A stretch of 64,000 bases of DNA from Kyrpidia sp. (GTDB lineage: Bacteria > Bacillota > Bacilli > Kyrpidiales > Kyrpidiaceae), in contig JASBVV010000054.1 in the NCBI GenBank assembly GCA_029960885.1, positions 1-64,000 of the forward strand, given 5' to 3'. Positions 25,770 to 33,980 of this stretch are shown here, piece after piece. Made by a program: the position numbers and the translations under genes. Every line of letters starts with the position of its first letter. Within the stretch, counting starts at the first letter, position 1. Under the pieces are notes generated by a model. It saw nothing but the letters and a program-made list of their open reading frames with translations, was not told where the DNA came from and did not search any database.

Positions 25770-25961
25770 CAGGAAATAATTCGCCAATTCCGGAATGTCT
25801 TCTTTCCGTTCCCGAAGCGGCGGAACACGAATGGGCAGGACATGAATCCGGTAAAAAAGATCTTCCCGAAATTTCCCGCGCCGCACCAGATCCCATAGAT
25901 CCCGATGGGTGGCCGCAATCAACCAAATGTCGACGCGACTTTCTTTGCGCCCGCCCAGTGG
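25770..25961 (-). pseudogene. Fragment of a sigma-54-dependent transcriptional activator
   Basis: About 63 codons encode the middle of the AAA+ domain: LGGRKESRVDIWLIAATHRD, then REDLFYRIHVLPIRVPPLRE and ERKEDIPELANYFL. A stop lies just upstream in frame, and the frame runs into the E2 fragment near 25769. No start, Walker A, sensor or DNA-binding domain remains. Sigma-54 activators of the AcoR/BkdR type control acetoin or branched-chain dehydrogenase operons, so this and the E2 remnant may derive from one lost locus. Confidence 0.85.
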
Positions 25962-25968
25962 TCAATAA

Positions 25969-26181
25969 TGGATCGATACCACACCATGGCAAATATCCTC
26001 CGTTCGCCAACCGGCGACCTTGACACCGGACGATCATGCCCAGCACCCGGTCGGTCGAGTCGGCGTCCCGGAGGACATCGCCAGAGCCGTGTTGTTCCTC
26101 GCCTCCCGCGAGGCCGACTTTATCACGGGAACCCATCTCATTGTGGACGGAGGAATGACGGTCAAGATGATTTACGTCTGA
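25969..26181 (+). pseudogene. C-terminal fragment of a short-chain dehydrogenase (SDR)
   Basis: The plus strand encodes about 70 residues: [34 protein letters not shown] and [20 protein letters not shown], ending at TGA 26181. This is the canonical C-terminal third of a classical SDR. The Rossmann fold, the YxxxK active site and a start are absent; an in-frame stop lies immediately upstream at 25966. The fragment touches the oppositely oriented sigma-54 fragment with no spacer, marking a rearrangement junction. Confidence 0.85.
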
Positions 26182-26225
26182 AGGGACAGGCGGACACCGG
26201 TGACGTGGGGTGTTTCCGCGCCGGA

Positions 26226-26519
26226 CTAAAACTGCTCGCCTTGAGGTGGATACGACAGAATCGTGGTCAGGTAATGACCCAACTCAGTGGCCGTTTCGGG
26301 ATCCTCAATCCCGAAATGCTGGGCAATTCGCTGCGGATCTTCGGCGTCGTGGGCATCCATGATCGTCGCCCGCCCGGTCTGCAGGCACATCACAATGCTT
26401 TTGCCCATAAAATGCCGGGAATACGTCACCGCCACATCAAATCGCGTGCCGGCCACATCCAATGTGGCGTAATGGGTCCGGGTATCTTCCGTTTCCGAAA
26501 ACAGGATATGATCACCCAT
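26226..26519 (-). CDS. DUF3055/SAV0927-family protein
   Basis: The 97-residue protein (MGDHILFSETEDTRTHYATL, VAVTYSRHFMGKSIVMCLQT, IEDPETATELGHYLTTIL) matches, from memory, the DUF3055 family of Bacillota, whose function is unknown. ATG 26519 follows AAAAGGGGGG. It is the first intact gene downstream of the c-di-AMP riboswitch on this strand, about 150 bases after the terminator. A 23-codon frame ending three bases before its start is visible but lacks a ribosome site. Confidence 0.78.
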   Translation of the reverse strand: MGDHILFSETEDTRTHYATLDVAGTRFDVAVTYSRHFMGKSIVMCLQTGRATIMDAHDAEDPQRIAQHFGIEDPETATELGHYLTTILSYPPQGEQF

Positions 26520-26666
26520 CCGTCAATCCCCCCTTTTCAGTGTCGAACGCGGAAGGTACCCGCCGTTTCGCACGCCATCGGACTTTGCCATAGATTACGG
26601 CATTCCGGCGCACATCATGCACAGTACGGCTTCAACGACGGAGACGCGAATGTTCGAAAGAGACAC

Positions 26667-26713
26667 AAAAGCCTCGCCTCCTGTGACGTCCTTTGTCAAG
26701 GCGAGGGCTTTCA
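26667..26713 (-). terminator. Expression-platform terminator of the c-di-AMP riboswitch
   Basis: On the minus strand AAAGCCCTCGCC (near 26712-26701) can pair with GGCGAGGCTTT (near 26679-26669), followed by TTTTGTGTCTCTTT. It lies directly after the aptamer, the expected place for a riboswitch-controlled terminator. The 26520-26666 interval holds no supportable gene. Confidence 0.7.
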
Positions 26714-26729
26714 CCGTCGCTCCCTCGTA

Positions 26730-26866
26730 CGCTTGCGAAGTTAGCTGACGGGTTCGGGTGGAGAGCTCACCCTACCGGCCGGTGCGAACATTCTAAAATC
26801 TTCTGAGAACACCGGCCCAGATTCACCCCCTTCACGGGTCCTCCGCTTCCGAAACGGAACTCAGCG
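26730..26866 (-). ncRNA. c-di-AMP riboswitch (ydaO-yuaA type)
   Basis: Read on the minus strand the element contains the hallmark blocks of the ydaO aptamer: GAAGCGGAGGACCCG, GGGGGTGAATCTGGGCCGGT, CACCGGCCGGTAGGGTGAGC and CGAACCCGTCAGCTAACTTC followed by GCAAGCG, which closes with the 5' CGCTGA. The variable stem GCCGGTG/CACCGGC is well formed. This class binds c-di-AMP and usually switches off potassium transporters or cell-wall hydrolases. Here no such gene follows; the next gene is DUF3055. Recognition is from memory of the consensus, not from a covariance search. Confidence 0.88.
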
Positions 26867-26881
26867 TCTCCTGTTTCTCTC

Positions 26882-26910
26882 ATCATACATGAAAAAGGGA
26901 ATTTTGGCAA
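26882..26910 (-). promoter_or_regulatory. Sigma-A promoter of the riboswitch transcript
   Basis: On the minus strand TTGCCA (26910-26905) and TATGAT (26887-26882) are separated by 17 bases, ending about 15 bases before the aptamer. This indicates that the element is transcribed leftwards. Confidence 0.7.
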
Positions 26911-26943
26911 TCACCAATTCACCCGCGTGTGGGAGGGAACAGC

Positions 26944-27126
26944 ATGCATCCACTACCCGCTTCCATTGTGTCCTTGGCGGTGGCGATGGGCGCCGGACTG
27001 TTCCTGGGATTACATCCCCTTGTGGCCTTGGTGATCGGGGCGGGGTCCGTCGCCGGGGCCGCGGTGCTGCGCTCGGCTTACCAAGAGGTCGAACGCCGCT
27101 TTCGGGGAGCCCGTCCCCGCCGGTGA
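26944..27126 (+). CDS. Small two-segment membrane protein (60 aa)
   Basis: ATG 26944 follows GGGAGGGAAC. The 60-residue product has two short hydrophobic segments rich in Gly/Ala (ASIVSLAVAMGAGLFLGLHP, ALVIGAGSVAGAAVL) and a basic tail (VERRFRGARPRR). It resembles small Gly-zipper membrane proteins, but I do not recognise a family. It is transcribed away from the riboswitch. Confidence 0.5.
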   Translation: MHPLPASIVSLAVAMGAGLFLGLHPLVALVIGAGSVAGAAVLRSAYQEVERRFRGARPRR

Positions 27127-27185
27127 CCTCCGGGGCCGCCCCGCGGCCGGGCGCCGGCCCGCGGACGGCCCGCGCCCGACCGCCG

Positions 27186-27656
27186 TCATTCTCGGCCCAA
27201 CCTTCGCACATCCTCCAACACTTGCTCCATATGCCCGTCCACCTTCACCCGAGGGTACACTTTGCGCACCACGCCGTCACCGTCGATGAGGAACGTGGTG
27301 CGTTCGATCCCCATCGACTTCCGCCCATATTGATTTTTCTCTTTATATACCCCGTAGGCCGTGGAAACCGCCGCATCTTCGTCGGACAACAGCGGAAACG
27401 GCAATTGGTAGTTGTTTGCAAATTTTTCATGGGAAACCGGGGAATCGGTGCTGACTCCGAGGATCACCGCGCCCGCATCGGAAAACGCCTGATACAGATC
27501 GCGAAAGCCGCACGCTTCCTTGGTACATCCGGGCGTATTATCCCGGGGGTAGAAGTATAGCACCACCGTCCGCCCCCGGAGATCCGACAGGGTAATCGTC
27601 TCTCCGGAACCTGTGGGAAGCGTGAAATCCGGCGCTTTCTGTCCCTCTGCGACCAA
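27186..27656 (-). CDS. bcp: Thioredoxin-dependent peroxiredoxin (Bcp/PrxQ)
   Basis: The 156-residue protein has the peroxidatic cysteine in PRDNTPGCTKEACGF near residue 44, with the second Cys five residues later, the Bcp/PrxQ arrangement, and GVSTDSPVSHEKFANNYQL. It reduces hydroperoxides using thioredoxin. TTG 27656 is the start, supported by GAGGGGTGA. It stands alone. Confidence 0.95.
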   Translation of the reverse strand: MVAEGQKAPDFTLPTGSGETITLSDLRGRTVVLYFYPRDNTPGCTKEACGFRDLYQAFSDAGAVILGVSTDSPVSHEKFANNYQLPFPLLSDEDAAVSTAYGVYKEKNQYGRKSMGIERTTFLIDGDGVVRKVYPRVKVDGHMEQVLEDVRRLGRE

Positions 27657-27811
27657 TGTCTCTCACCCCTCGTTGTAGGCTCCCCCTCGTTTTCGGTCAC
27701 CGGGAGGAAGCCGTGATCGGATACCCGGATCCTCCATGTCCGGGTGATTCCGTTGTCAGGATATCATATCTTCCGGGATCCGGCACGTCCATCCGGTTCA
27801 TCCAGCCGCCC

Positions 27812-27840
27812 TTGCCCTCGACATGCGCGTCCCCTACAAT
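27812..27840 (+). promoter_or_regulatory. Promoter of the DUF815 ATPase gene
   Basis: TTGCCC (27812-27817), a 17-base spacer and TACAAT (27835-27840), 37 bases before the ATG at 27878. Confidence 0.6.
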
Positions 27841-27877
27841 GAAGGCATATGTGACAAGACATTGCGGAGGTTTTCAA

Positions 27878-29224
27878 ATGGAGAGGGAATGGACACACGA
27901 CTCGAACGCTCCGTGGTTTTTTTTCGATGGACTGGCGCGCGACCCGGCCGTTCAGGCCGTACAGCGATGGCTCGACTCCAAAGACCGGGAAGCCGCCGGC
28001 CGGTGGTTTCGCGAATTGGTACGATTCGCCGCAACGGAAGAACCCGTCCCCCTGTCCGGGGATGTGACCCTGTGGAAGTCCTACCTTCTGCATCGGCTCC
28101 TGTTCTCACCTGTGCCGCCCCTTGCCGGGGATAGCATGTGGAACGCCGCCCTCCGCGGCGGTCTGGCATTGGATCTGAGACGACTTCAACCCCTGTGGCA
28201 CCTGGACGCTTCCCCGCTCCTCCAGGCATTGGGCCTGGGTCCGGAAACGGTCGCCGCCGGGGCTGTTCCACCCGCGGGCGACAGGGAACGGGGAGCCGGC
28301 ATTCTCACCCGATGGTTGACCGAACAATTGTCCGACTTGGCCCATCGGCTGGAAACCGCCGGGGACTGGGCAAATCTGGTCGGCCCGCTGTATCAAGCTT
28401 TTCAGAAGATCGGGACGGGACCAGCGGCGCGCCACTGGGTATTTAAATGGGAAAGCCCCGAGCGAAAACTCGTCCCGGTGACGCGGCCCGATCCCATCCG
28501 CTTGGCCGATCTGATCGGATATGAATCCCAACGAAAACAGGTGCTCCAAAACACCGAACAGTTCGTGCGCGGCTATCCCGCCAACAATGTCCTGCTTCAC
28601 GGCGACCGCGGAACCGGGAAATCTTCGCTCGTCAAAGCGCTCGTTCACGAATTCGGTCCCAGGGGACTTCGACTGGTGGAAGTGTCCCGGCGGGACTTGG
28701 CGGATTTCCCCATCCTCGTACGATTGTTGCGCGGCCAACCACAAAAATTCATCCTTTTTTTCGACGACCTGTCCTTTGACGAGGAAGAGACGTTCTACAA
28801 GGACCTCAAAACCCTTTTGGAAGGAGGCGTGGAACGGCGACCGGACAATGTGCTGCTCTATGCCACCTCGAATCGCCGACACCTGGTCAAGGAGCGGTTC
28901 AGCGATCGAGGCTGGCCGAGCCGCGCCGATGAGGGGGACGACCTGCATCTGGAGGACACGGTCCAGGAAAAATTGTCGCTTGCTGACCGGTTCGGTTTAA
29001 CCGTGTCGTTCCTGTCGCCCGATCAAGAGCTGTTCCTGCGGATGGTCCGGCATATGGCCGAGCGGGCGGGCTTGGACGTGGACGAGGCGTCGCTGCGGCG
29101 CCGGGCCCTCCAGTGGGAACGCCGGCACAACGGCCGTTCCGGGCGAAGCGCGCGACAGTTCATCGACCAATTGGCAGGGGAATTGGCCATGGAACGGGAA
29201 GGCCCAGAGTTGGGGTCGCGCTGA
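27878..29224 (+). CDS. DUF815-family AAA+ ATPase
   Basis: The 448-residue protein has an N-terminal helical region of about 180 residues and a C-terminal AAA+ domain with Walker A LLHGDRGTGKSSLVKALVHE near residue 248, Walker B KFILFFDDLSFDEEE near residue 290 and LLYATSNRRHLVKE. The family is widespread in Bacillota and Proteobacteria, of unknown role. ATG 27878 follows GGAGG at 8 bases; the open frame extends 74 codons upstream, but the promoter lies inside that stretch, so the extension is excluded. Confidence 0.85.
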   Translation: MEREWTHDSNAPWFFFDGLARDPAVQAVQRWLDSKDREAAGRWFRELVRFAATEEPVPLSGDVTLWKSYLLHRLLFSPVPPLAGDSMWNAALRGGLALDLRRLQPLWHLDASPLLQALGLGPETVAAGAVPPAGDRERGAGILTRWLTEQLSDLAHRLETAGDWANLVGPLYQAFQKIGTGPAARHWVFKWESPERKLVPVTRPDPIRLADLIGYESQRKQVLQNTEQFVRGYPANNVLLHGDRGTGKSSLVKALVHEFGPRGLRLVEVSRRDLADFPILVRLLRGQPQKFILFFDDLSFDEEETFYKDLKTLLEGGVERRPDNVLLYATSNRRHLVKERFSDRGWPSRADEGDDLHLEDTVQEKLSLADRFGLTVSFLSPDQELFLRMVRHMAERAGLDVDEASLRRRALQWERRHNGRSGRSARQFIDQLAGELAMEREGPELGSR

Positions 29225-29233
29225 ACACACGAT

Positions 29234-29276
29234 GAAAAAACGCGACAAGGCGCGACCACCTCGCCGCGCCCATCGC
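29234..29276 (-). terminator. Intrinsic terminator of the HU gene
   Basis: On the minus strand GCGA...GGCGCG pairs with CGCGCC...TCGC (29276-29242) and is followed by a run of six T (29240-29235). Confidence 0.65.
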
Positions 29277-29296
29277 CGTGTATTCCGGAGCCGCGT

Positions 29297-29575
29297 TCAC
29301 GCGCTCTTGACCGCTTCTTTCAGGGCCTTGCCCGGGCGGAACACCGGCGTCTTGCCGCCCGCAATTTCGATCGTCTCCCCGGTTTGCGGATTGCGGCCGG
29401 TCCGCGCGGAACGCTCGCGCACTTCAAAACTGCCGAATCCGGTCAGCCCGACGCTCTCGCCCGCTTGAAGCGCTTCCTGAATGGTTTCCAACACGGCGTC
29501 CACGGCCGCGGCCGCGGCCTTTTTCGTCAATCCCGATTTTTCCGCCACCTTGGCGATCAGATCCTGTTTGGTCAC
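29297..29575 (-). CDS. hup: HU-family DNA-binding protein
   Basis: The 92-residue protein is a textbook [42 protein letters not shown], the DNA-clamping arm with [10 protein letters not shown] and the end [14 protein letters not shown]. It compacts and bends DNA as a dimer. GTG 29575 follows AAGGAGGTG, an ideal site, and gives the usual length of about 90. Confidence 0.95.
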   Translation of the reverse strand: MTKQDLIAKVAEKSGLTKKAAAAAVDAVLETIQEALQAGESVGLTGFGSFEVRERSARTGRNPQTGETIEIAGGKTPVFRPGKALKEAVKSA

Positions 29576-29684
29576 AGCCCCACCTCCTTCCCGAAACCCC
29601 GGCCAGAACCCATTCCGGCTTATACGTCCTTTAGTTTCGCCGGAATCGCACGGGGCCAAACCTGTTCCGGGAAGTTCGCACAGT

Positions 29685-31250
29685 CTAACTCCGCTGATCG
29701 CGAAGGGCGCGCCGCAGGATTTTTCCCACCGAGGTTTTGGGCAGTTCGTCCCGGAACTCCACCTGGGTGGGGGCCTTAAAGTGGGCCGTCCGTTCCCGAC
29801 AGAACTGAATCACCCCGTCCTCGGTCAACGTGACGCCGGGTTTGGGGACCACATACGCTTTCACCGTTTCTCCCCGATAGGGATCCGGTACGCCCACCAC
29901 CGCCGCCTCTTGAATACCCGGATGGGTATAGAGGACTTCTTCGACTTCCCGGGGATACACGTTGAATCCGCTGGCGATGATGAGATCTTTTTTCCGATCG
30001 ACGATATAATAATAACCGTCCTCGTCCCGGGTTGCGATGTCCCCTGTATACAGCCATCCGCCTCGCAGCACCTCGGCGGTGTCTTCGGGTCGATTCCAGT
30101 ACCCTTTCATCACCTGGGGACCGCGGATCACCAGCTCTCCGGGCTCCCCCGGAGGCAATTCCTGAACACCCGTGGCCACGTCGACGATTCGGGCCTCGGT
30201 GCCCGCCACGGGCAGGCCGATACTCCCGACCTTGCGCCGGCCGTGGAACGGGTTGGTGTGGGTGACCGGACTGGCTTCCGTCAGGCCGTACCCCTCCAGA
30301 ATGTTCCCGCCGGTCTTGGCTTCGAATTCTTTCAACACCTCCACCGGGAGCGGGGCCGAACCGCTGTTGCAAATTCGGATGGAGTCGATGCCGTATTCCC
30401 GGGCTTTGGGATGCCCGTTCACCGCGACGTACATGGTCGGCGCCCCGGGGAACATGGACGGTTTCGCCCGTTTGATCGTCTCCAGCACTTCCTCCAGTTG
30501 GAAGCGGGGCAACATCACCAAATTCGCACCGACGGCGATGCCCAGATTCATGCCCACCGTCATCCCGTAGACGTGAAACAGGGGGAGAACCAAGAGAATG
30601 ACCTCTTCCCCATCCCTCAATCCGTCACGAAAATCAGCCAGACATTGGTACACATTGGCCACCAGGTTGCGGTGCGTCAGCATGGCCCCCTTGGAGCGTC
30701 CGGTGGTCCCTCCGGTGTACTGCAACACCGCCACATCTTCGGGAGCCACGGCCACCGGCGGGGGATCCCCCGGAGTGCCCAGAAGAGATTCCACCGGTTG
30801 AACCCGGTCCGACGCGGGTGTTTGAACCGGGCCGGGAAACTGAACCAAGTACGCCCGCTGCAAGTGGGTCTTGTCCCACACGGTTTGCACCTTCTCCCAC
30901 AGCGGCTCGAAGACCACGATCACTTTGGGATCTGCATCCGCCAACAGGTGTTCCAGTTCGGCACCGGTGTACATGGGATTGACCTGGACCACCACGCAGC
31001 CGAGGGCCAGGGTGGCGTAGTAGGCAATCACATAATGGGGGCAGTTCGGCAACATGATCGCCACTCGATCCCCGTTGCGCACCCCGGCGGCGGCAAGCCC
31101 CGCGGCGGCTCTCTGAACCATCCGCCACACCTGTTCGTAGGTCAGGGTCACATGATAGAAAGAGACCGCGGGGCGATCCGGAAAACGCTCCGCGGTCCGG
31201 CGCAGCATCTCCGGTAGCGGCACCTCGGGAAACGCAAAATGATCGGCCAT
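29685..31250 (-). CDS. Long-chain fatty-acid-CoA ligase (AMP-binding family)
   Basis: The 521-residue protein has the AMP-binding P-loop [18 protein letters not shown] near residue 173, [15 protein letters not shown] near residue 320, [20 protein letters not shown] and the C-terminal lysine motif [16 protein letters not shown]. It activates fatty acids to acyl-CoA via acyl-AMP. The length and motif style match FadD/LcfA. It is separate from other beta-oxidation genes, although a crotonase-family gene lies at the window start. Confidence 0.92.
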   Translation of the reverse strand: MADHFAFPEVPLPEMLRRTAERFPDRPAVSFYHVTLTYEQVWRMVQRAAAGLAAAGVRNGDRVAIMLPNCPHYVIAYYATLALGCVVVQVNPMYTGAELEHLLADADPKVIVVFEPLWEKVQTVWDKTHLQRAYLVQFPGPVQTPASDRVQPVESLLGTPGDPPPVAVAPEDVAVLQYTGGTTGRSKGAMLTHRNLVANVYQCLADFRDGLRDGEEVILLVLPLFHVYGMTVGMNLGIAVGANLVMLPRFQLEEVLETIKRAKPSMFPGAPTMYVAVNGHPKAREYGIDSIRICNSGSAPLPVEVLKEFEAKTGGNILEGYGLTEASPVTHTNPFHGRRKVGSIGLPVAGTEARIVDVATGVQELPPGEPGELVIRGPQVMKGYWNRPEDTAEVLRGGWLYTGDIATRDEDGYYYIVDRKKDLIIASGFNVYPREVEEVLYTHPGIQEAAVVGVPDPYRGETVKAYVVPKPGVTLTEDGVIQFCRERTAHFKAPTQVEFRDELPKTSVGKILRRALRDQRS

Positions 31251-31343
31251 TGTCTCACCTCAATCCGTTTCTCTCGGAATCCGACCCCGTGCATTTCAAC
31301 CAACCGGTCATTCGGGACCCGGCGCAACAAATCCTGCGCTCGT

Positions 31344-31745
31344 TCACGACACCCGCACCAGTTCGCGTCCACGAAATCGCAGTTCCCCACCCCCTTGCAG
31401 GCCCAGGACGAGCAACCGAAACTCCGGGCGAAATTCGGTTCGTTCGACCAACCCCGGATGAAATTCCAGCCGGCCTTCCACCTGATTCCCCGGGATCTGC
31501 GGATCGACCACCAAGTACTCCGTGCCGCACAGGTTTCCCGTTCCGGCGCCCCGGTGTACGGGCATGATGCCCCGCAGATTACCCGGCCCACAGGGAATCG
31601 AGAAACCGACCTCTACGGACCGAAAAGCGGCGCAAAAGGCGTTCACCGCTTCGGCCACGCGGCCGGTATCGAGCAGATCCCGAATGCGCTGCACATCTTC
31701 CGCTTTCATGTTCACCAAGGCGTGGCGTACAGGCAAGGTTTTCAC
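31344..31745 (-). CDS. Hypothetical protein (133 aa)
   Basis: The GTG start at 31745 lies after GAAGGGGAT; an internal ATG 12 codons later (MKAEDVQRIRDLLDTGRVAE) is an alternative. The product begins with a helix and continues into a beta-rich domain (EVGFSIPCGPGNLRGIMPVH, VEGRLEFHPGLVERTEF, LLVLGLQGGGELRFRGRELV). I recognise no family. The coherent amphipathic pattern favours a real gene over the antisense frames. It is 93 bases upstream of the acyl-CoA ligase gene on the same strand. Confidence 0.55.
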   Translation of the reverse strand: MKTLPVRHALVNMKAEDVQRIRDLLDTGRVAEAVNAFCAAFRSVEVGFSIPCGPGNLRGIMPVHRGAGTGNLCGTEYLVVDPQIPGNQVEGRLEFHPGLVERTEFRPEFRLLVLGLQGGGELRFRGRELVRVS

Positions 31746-31817
31746 ATCCCCTTCTTCTCCTTATGTTCATTCGCGATCGGAAGCCGACTTTCCTGCCGCG
31801 GTGACCGCTGTGCGGCA

Positions 31818-31846
31818 TTGCGCGGCCCGAGAACCTCCAGTATACT
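31818..31846 (+). promoter_or_regulatory. Promoter of the pseudouridine synthase gene
   Basis: TTGCGC (31818-31823), 17 bases, TATACT (31841-31846). It places the transcript start after ATG 31849 and so supports GTG 31894 as the true start. Confidence 0.6.
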
Positions 31847-31893
31847 AGATGTCGTTCCACACCCATCATGCATGGAGGAAAGGAAGGTCCACC

Positions 31894-32640
31894 GTGGCCA
31901 CAAAACGACTGGACCGCGTCTTGAGCGAGGTGGGCCTCGGTTCTCGCAGGGACATCAAGAAATGGGCCAGGTCGGGACTGATCGAGGTGGACGGGCGCAT
32001 CGTTCGGGATCCTTCCCTGCACATTGATCCCTCGATCCAAACGGTGCGGGTCGCGGGAGAGTCCGTCCGCTACCGGCCTTTTCATTATTGGATGATGAAC
32101 AAACCCGCCGGAGTGGTCTCCGCCGCCCGGGACCGAGTGCACAACACGGTACTGGACCTGCTCGATGAACGGGATCGCACCCCAGATCTGTTTCCCGCCG
32201 GGCGCCTGGACATCGACACGGAAGGGTTCATCCTGATCACCGACGACGGAAAACTGGCTCACGACATTCTGTCGCCCAGACAGCACGTCCCCAAGACCTA
32301 CCGCGCCACGGTGAAGGGCCGGGTGACCGAGGCGGACGTCGACGCTGTTGCGCTGGGCATCGCACTCGACGACGGATACGTCACCCTTCCCGCCCGATTG
32401 CACATCCTCGCCGCCGGAGACACCTCCGAGGTCGAGTTGGTCCTGAGAGAAGGGAAATTCCATCAGGTCAAGCGCATGTTTGCAGCCCTCGACAAACCCG
32501 TGGTGCACCTCAGGCGCACCGCCATCGGCGGCGTCTGTCTGGATCCGGCTCTGGCCCCGGGGGAGTACCGGGCGCTCATCGAGGAAGAGTTGGCCCGGCT
32601 CCGGGACCGGCAAAGTCATCTCGGCATGGGACCCGTGTAA
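31894..32640 (+). CDS. rsuA: RsuA-family rRNA pseudouridine synthase
   Basis: The 248-residue protein has an N-terminal S4 domain (RLDRVLSEVGLGSRRDIKKW) and the synthase domain with YWMMNKPAGVVSAARD, the catalytic aspartate motif FPAGRLDIDTEGFILIT and GKFHQVKRMFAAL. RsuA makes pseudouridine 516 in 16S rRNA; related RluB/E/F enzymes act on 23S. The S4 domain and length fit RsuA best. GTG 31894 follows GGAAGG. The 3' end overlaps the convergent citrate synthase gene by 25 bases. Confidence 0.88.
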   Translation: MATKRLDRVLSEVGLGSRRDIKKWARSGLIEVDGRIVRDPSLHIDPSIQTVRVAGESVRYRPFHYWMMNKPAGVVSAARDRVHNTVLDLLDERDRTPDLFPAGRLDIDTEGFILITDDGKLAHDILSPRQHVPKTYRATVKGRVTEADVDAVALGIALDDGYVTLPARLHILAAGDTSEVELVLREGKFHQVKRMFAALDKPVVHLRRTAIGGVCLDPALAPGEYRALIEEELARLRDRQSHLGMGPV

Positions 32641-33719
32641 ACCGACTGCGGACGAATCAATCGATTGTCGGCCGCCTGCTCCAGAACATGGGCCGTCCAC
32701 CCGGCCATTCGAGAAAGGCTGAATGTGGGCGTATACAATTCCTTCGGCAGCCCCACCGCCCGGAGGACCGCCGCCGCATAAAACTCCACGTTCGTGTACA
32801 GACGCCGGCCGGGCTTGTACTCTTCGAGCAGGCGAATGGCCACATCTTCCACATGGACGGCCAGATCGAGCCAGGGATCGTCCCCCGCCACCCGCTTGGC
32901 AACGATGGACAGCGCCTCGGCCCGGGGATCCCGGGTCTTGTACACCCGGTGTCCAAAACCCATCAACCGCTCTCCCCGTTCCAAAAGCCCGCGCAGGTAG
33001 GGCTCGGCGTTTTCCTTCGTGCCGATGGCCGAGAGGGTCTCGTCCACTTCCGAGGGCGCTCCGCCGTGCAACGGACCTTTCATGGTTCCAATGGCCGTGG
33101 TCACCGCCGATGCCATATCGGAACGCGTGGAGGCGGTCACCCGGGCGGAGAATGTCGAAGCATTCATCCCGTGTTCAGCCGTCAGGACCAGGTAGGCGTC
33201 CAAAGCGGACACGTGGGCGGGAGCCGGCTCTTTTCCGAACAACATGTACAGGTAATTCGCCGTATGGCTCAAATCCTCCCGGGGCTCGACGGGCGGTTGG
33301 CCCTGTTGTCGACGGTACCGGTACGTGATGATGCCCGGAACCTTGGCGGTCAACTCCATCGCCTGTTCCACGGTCGGCGGCCATCCGTACGTCTCGTTGC
33401 CCACCGCCGATACCGCCGTGCGTAAGACGCTCATCATGTCCACTCCGGACGGAATGGCATCCAAAATGGTCTTCAAGTAATCGGGCAGTACCCGATAGGC
33501 CGCCATCTTGCGGCGGAATCCCTCCAATTCATCATCGGTTGGCAATTTTCCAAACCAAAGCAAATAGGCCACATGTTCATACGTGTACCGGAGTGCCAGA
33601 TCCTTCGCCCAATATCCCCGATAGACCAGGTGGCCCCGCTCCCCATCCACCAGGCCGAGTTGGGTGTCGGTCACGGTCACCCCCTCGAGCCCTTTGTGAA
33701 TCGCCAATTCCTGGGTCAC
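32616..33719 (-). CDS. Citrate synthase family protein (copy 2)
   Basis: The 367-residue protein shows HLVYRGYWAKDLALRYTYEH, the LTAEHGMNASTFSARV histidine region, GPLHGGAPSEVDE, LMGFGHRVYKTRDPRA and NVEFYAAAVL with the catalytic Asp replaced by Glu in this alignment by eye (copy 1 has NVDFYSAS). It could be a citrate or 2-methylcitrate synthase, as many Bacillota carry two or three paralogues. GTG 33719 follows GGGAGA; an upstream ATG would extend the leader into the promoter. It is monocistronic. Confidence 0.88.
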   Translation of the reverse strand: MTQELAIHKGLEGVTVTDTQLGLVDGERGHLVYRGYWAKDLALRYTYEHVAYLLWFGKLPTDDELEGFRRKMAAYRVLPDYLKTILDAIPSGVDMMSVLRTAVSAVGNETYGWPPTVEQAMELTAKVPGIITYRYRRQQGQPPVEPREDLSHTANYLYMLFGKEPAPAHVSALDAYLVLTAEHGMNASTFSARVTASTRSDMASAVTTAIGTMKGPLHGGAPSEVDETLSAIGTKENAEPYLRGLLERGERLMGFGHRVYKTRDPRAEALSIVAKRVAGDDPWLDLAVHVEDVAIRLLEEYKPGRRLYTNVEFYAAAVLRAVGLPKELYTPTFSLSRMAGWTAHVLEQAADNRLIRPQSVYTGPMPR

Positions 33720-33775
33720 AGCAATCACTCTCCCTTTCCGAGAAAAACACATCTTGTTCACCGATGTATAACACA

Positions 33776-33804
33776 AGTATAACAGGTTTCTCCACGGCCT
33801 CCAA
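33776..33804 (-). promoter_or_regulatory. Promoter of citrate synthase copy 2
   Basis: On the minus strand TTGGAG (33804-33799), a 17-base spacer and TATACT (33781-33776), about 57 bases before GTG 33719. Confidence 0.6.
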
Positions 33805-33878
33805 TACAGTGGAGAAAAGTCATGGCGAAAATGTTACAGGTACGAAGGGTCATATGGGACACCGTGAGGAGAATTTTA

Positions 33879-33907
33879 TTGTCTCCCAAAGCGTCGACAG
33901 GTATAAT
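33879..33907 (+). promoter_or_regulatory. Sigma-A promoter of the PspA island
   Basis: TTGTCT (33879-33884), 17 bases, TATAAT (33902-33907). A consensus -10 lies about 70 bases before the pspA start and rules out the longer upstream reading frame. Confidence 0.75.
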
Positions 33908-33980
33908 GATAGTGGAGTCGGCTCAGCGTATCATGCAGCCGGACCGCGACAATCTCCACAGAGGGGGAGAACAGCCGTTC

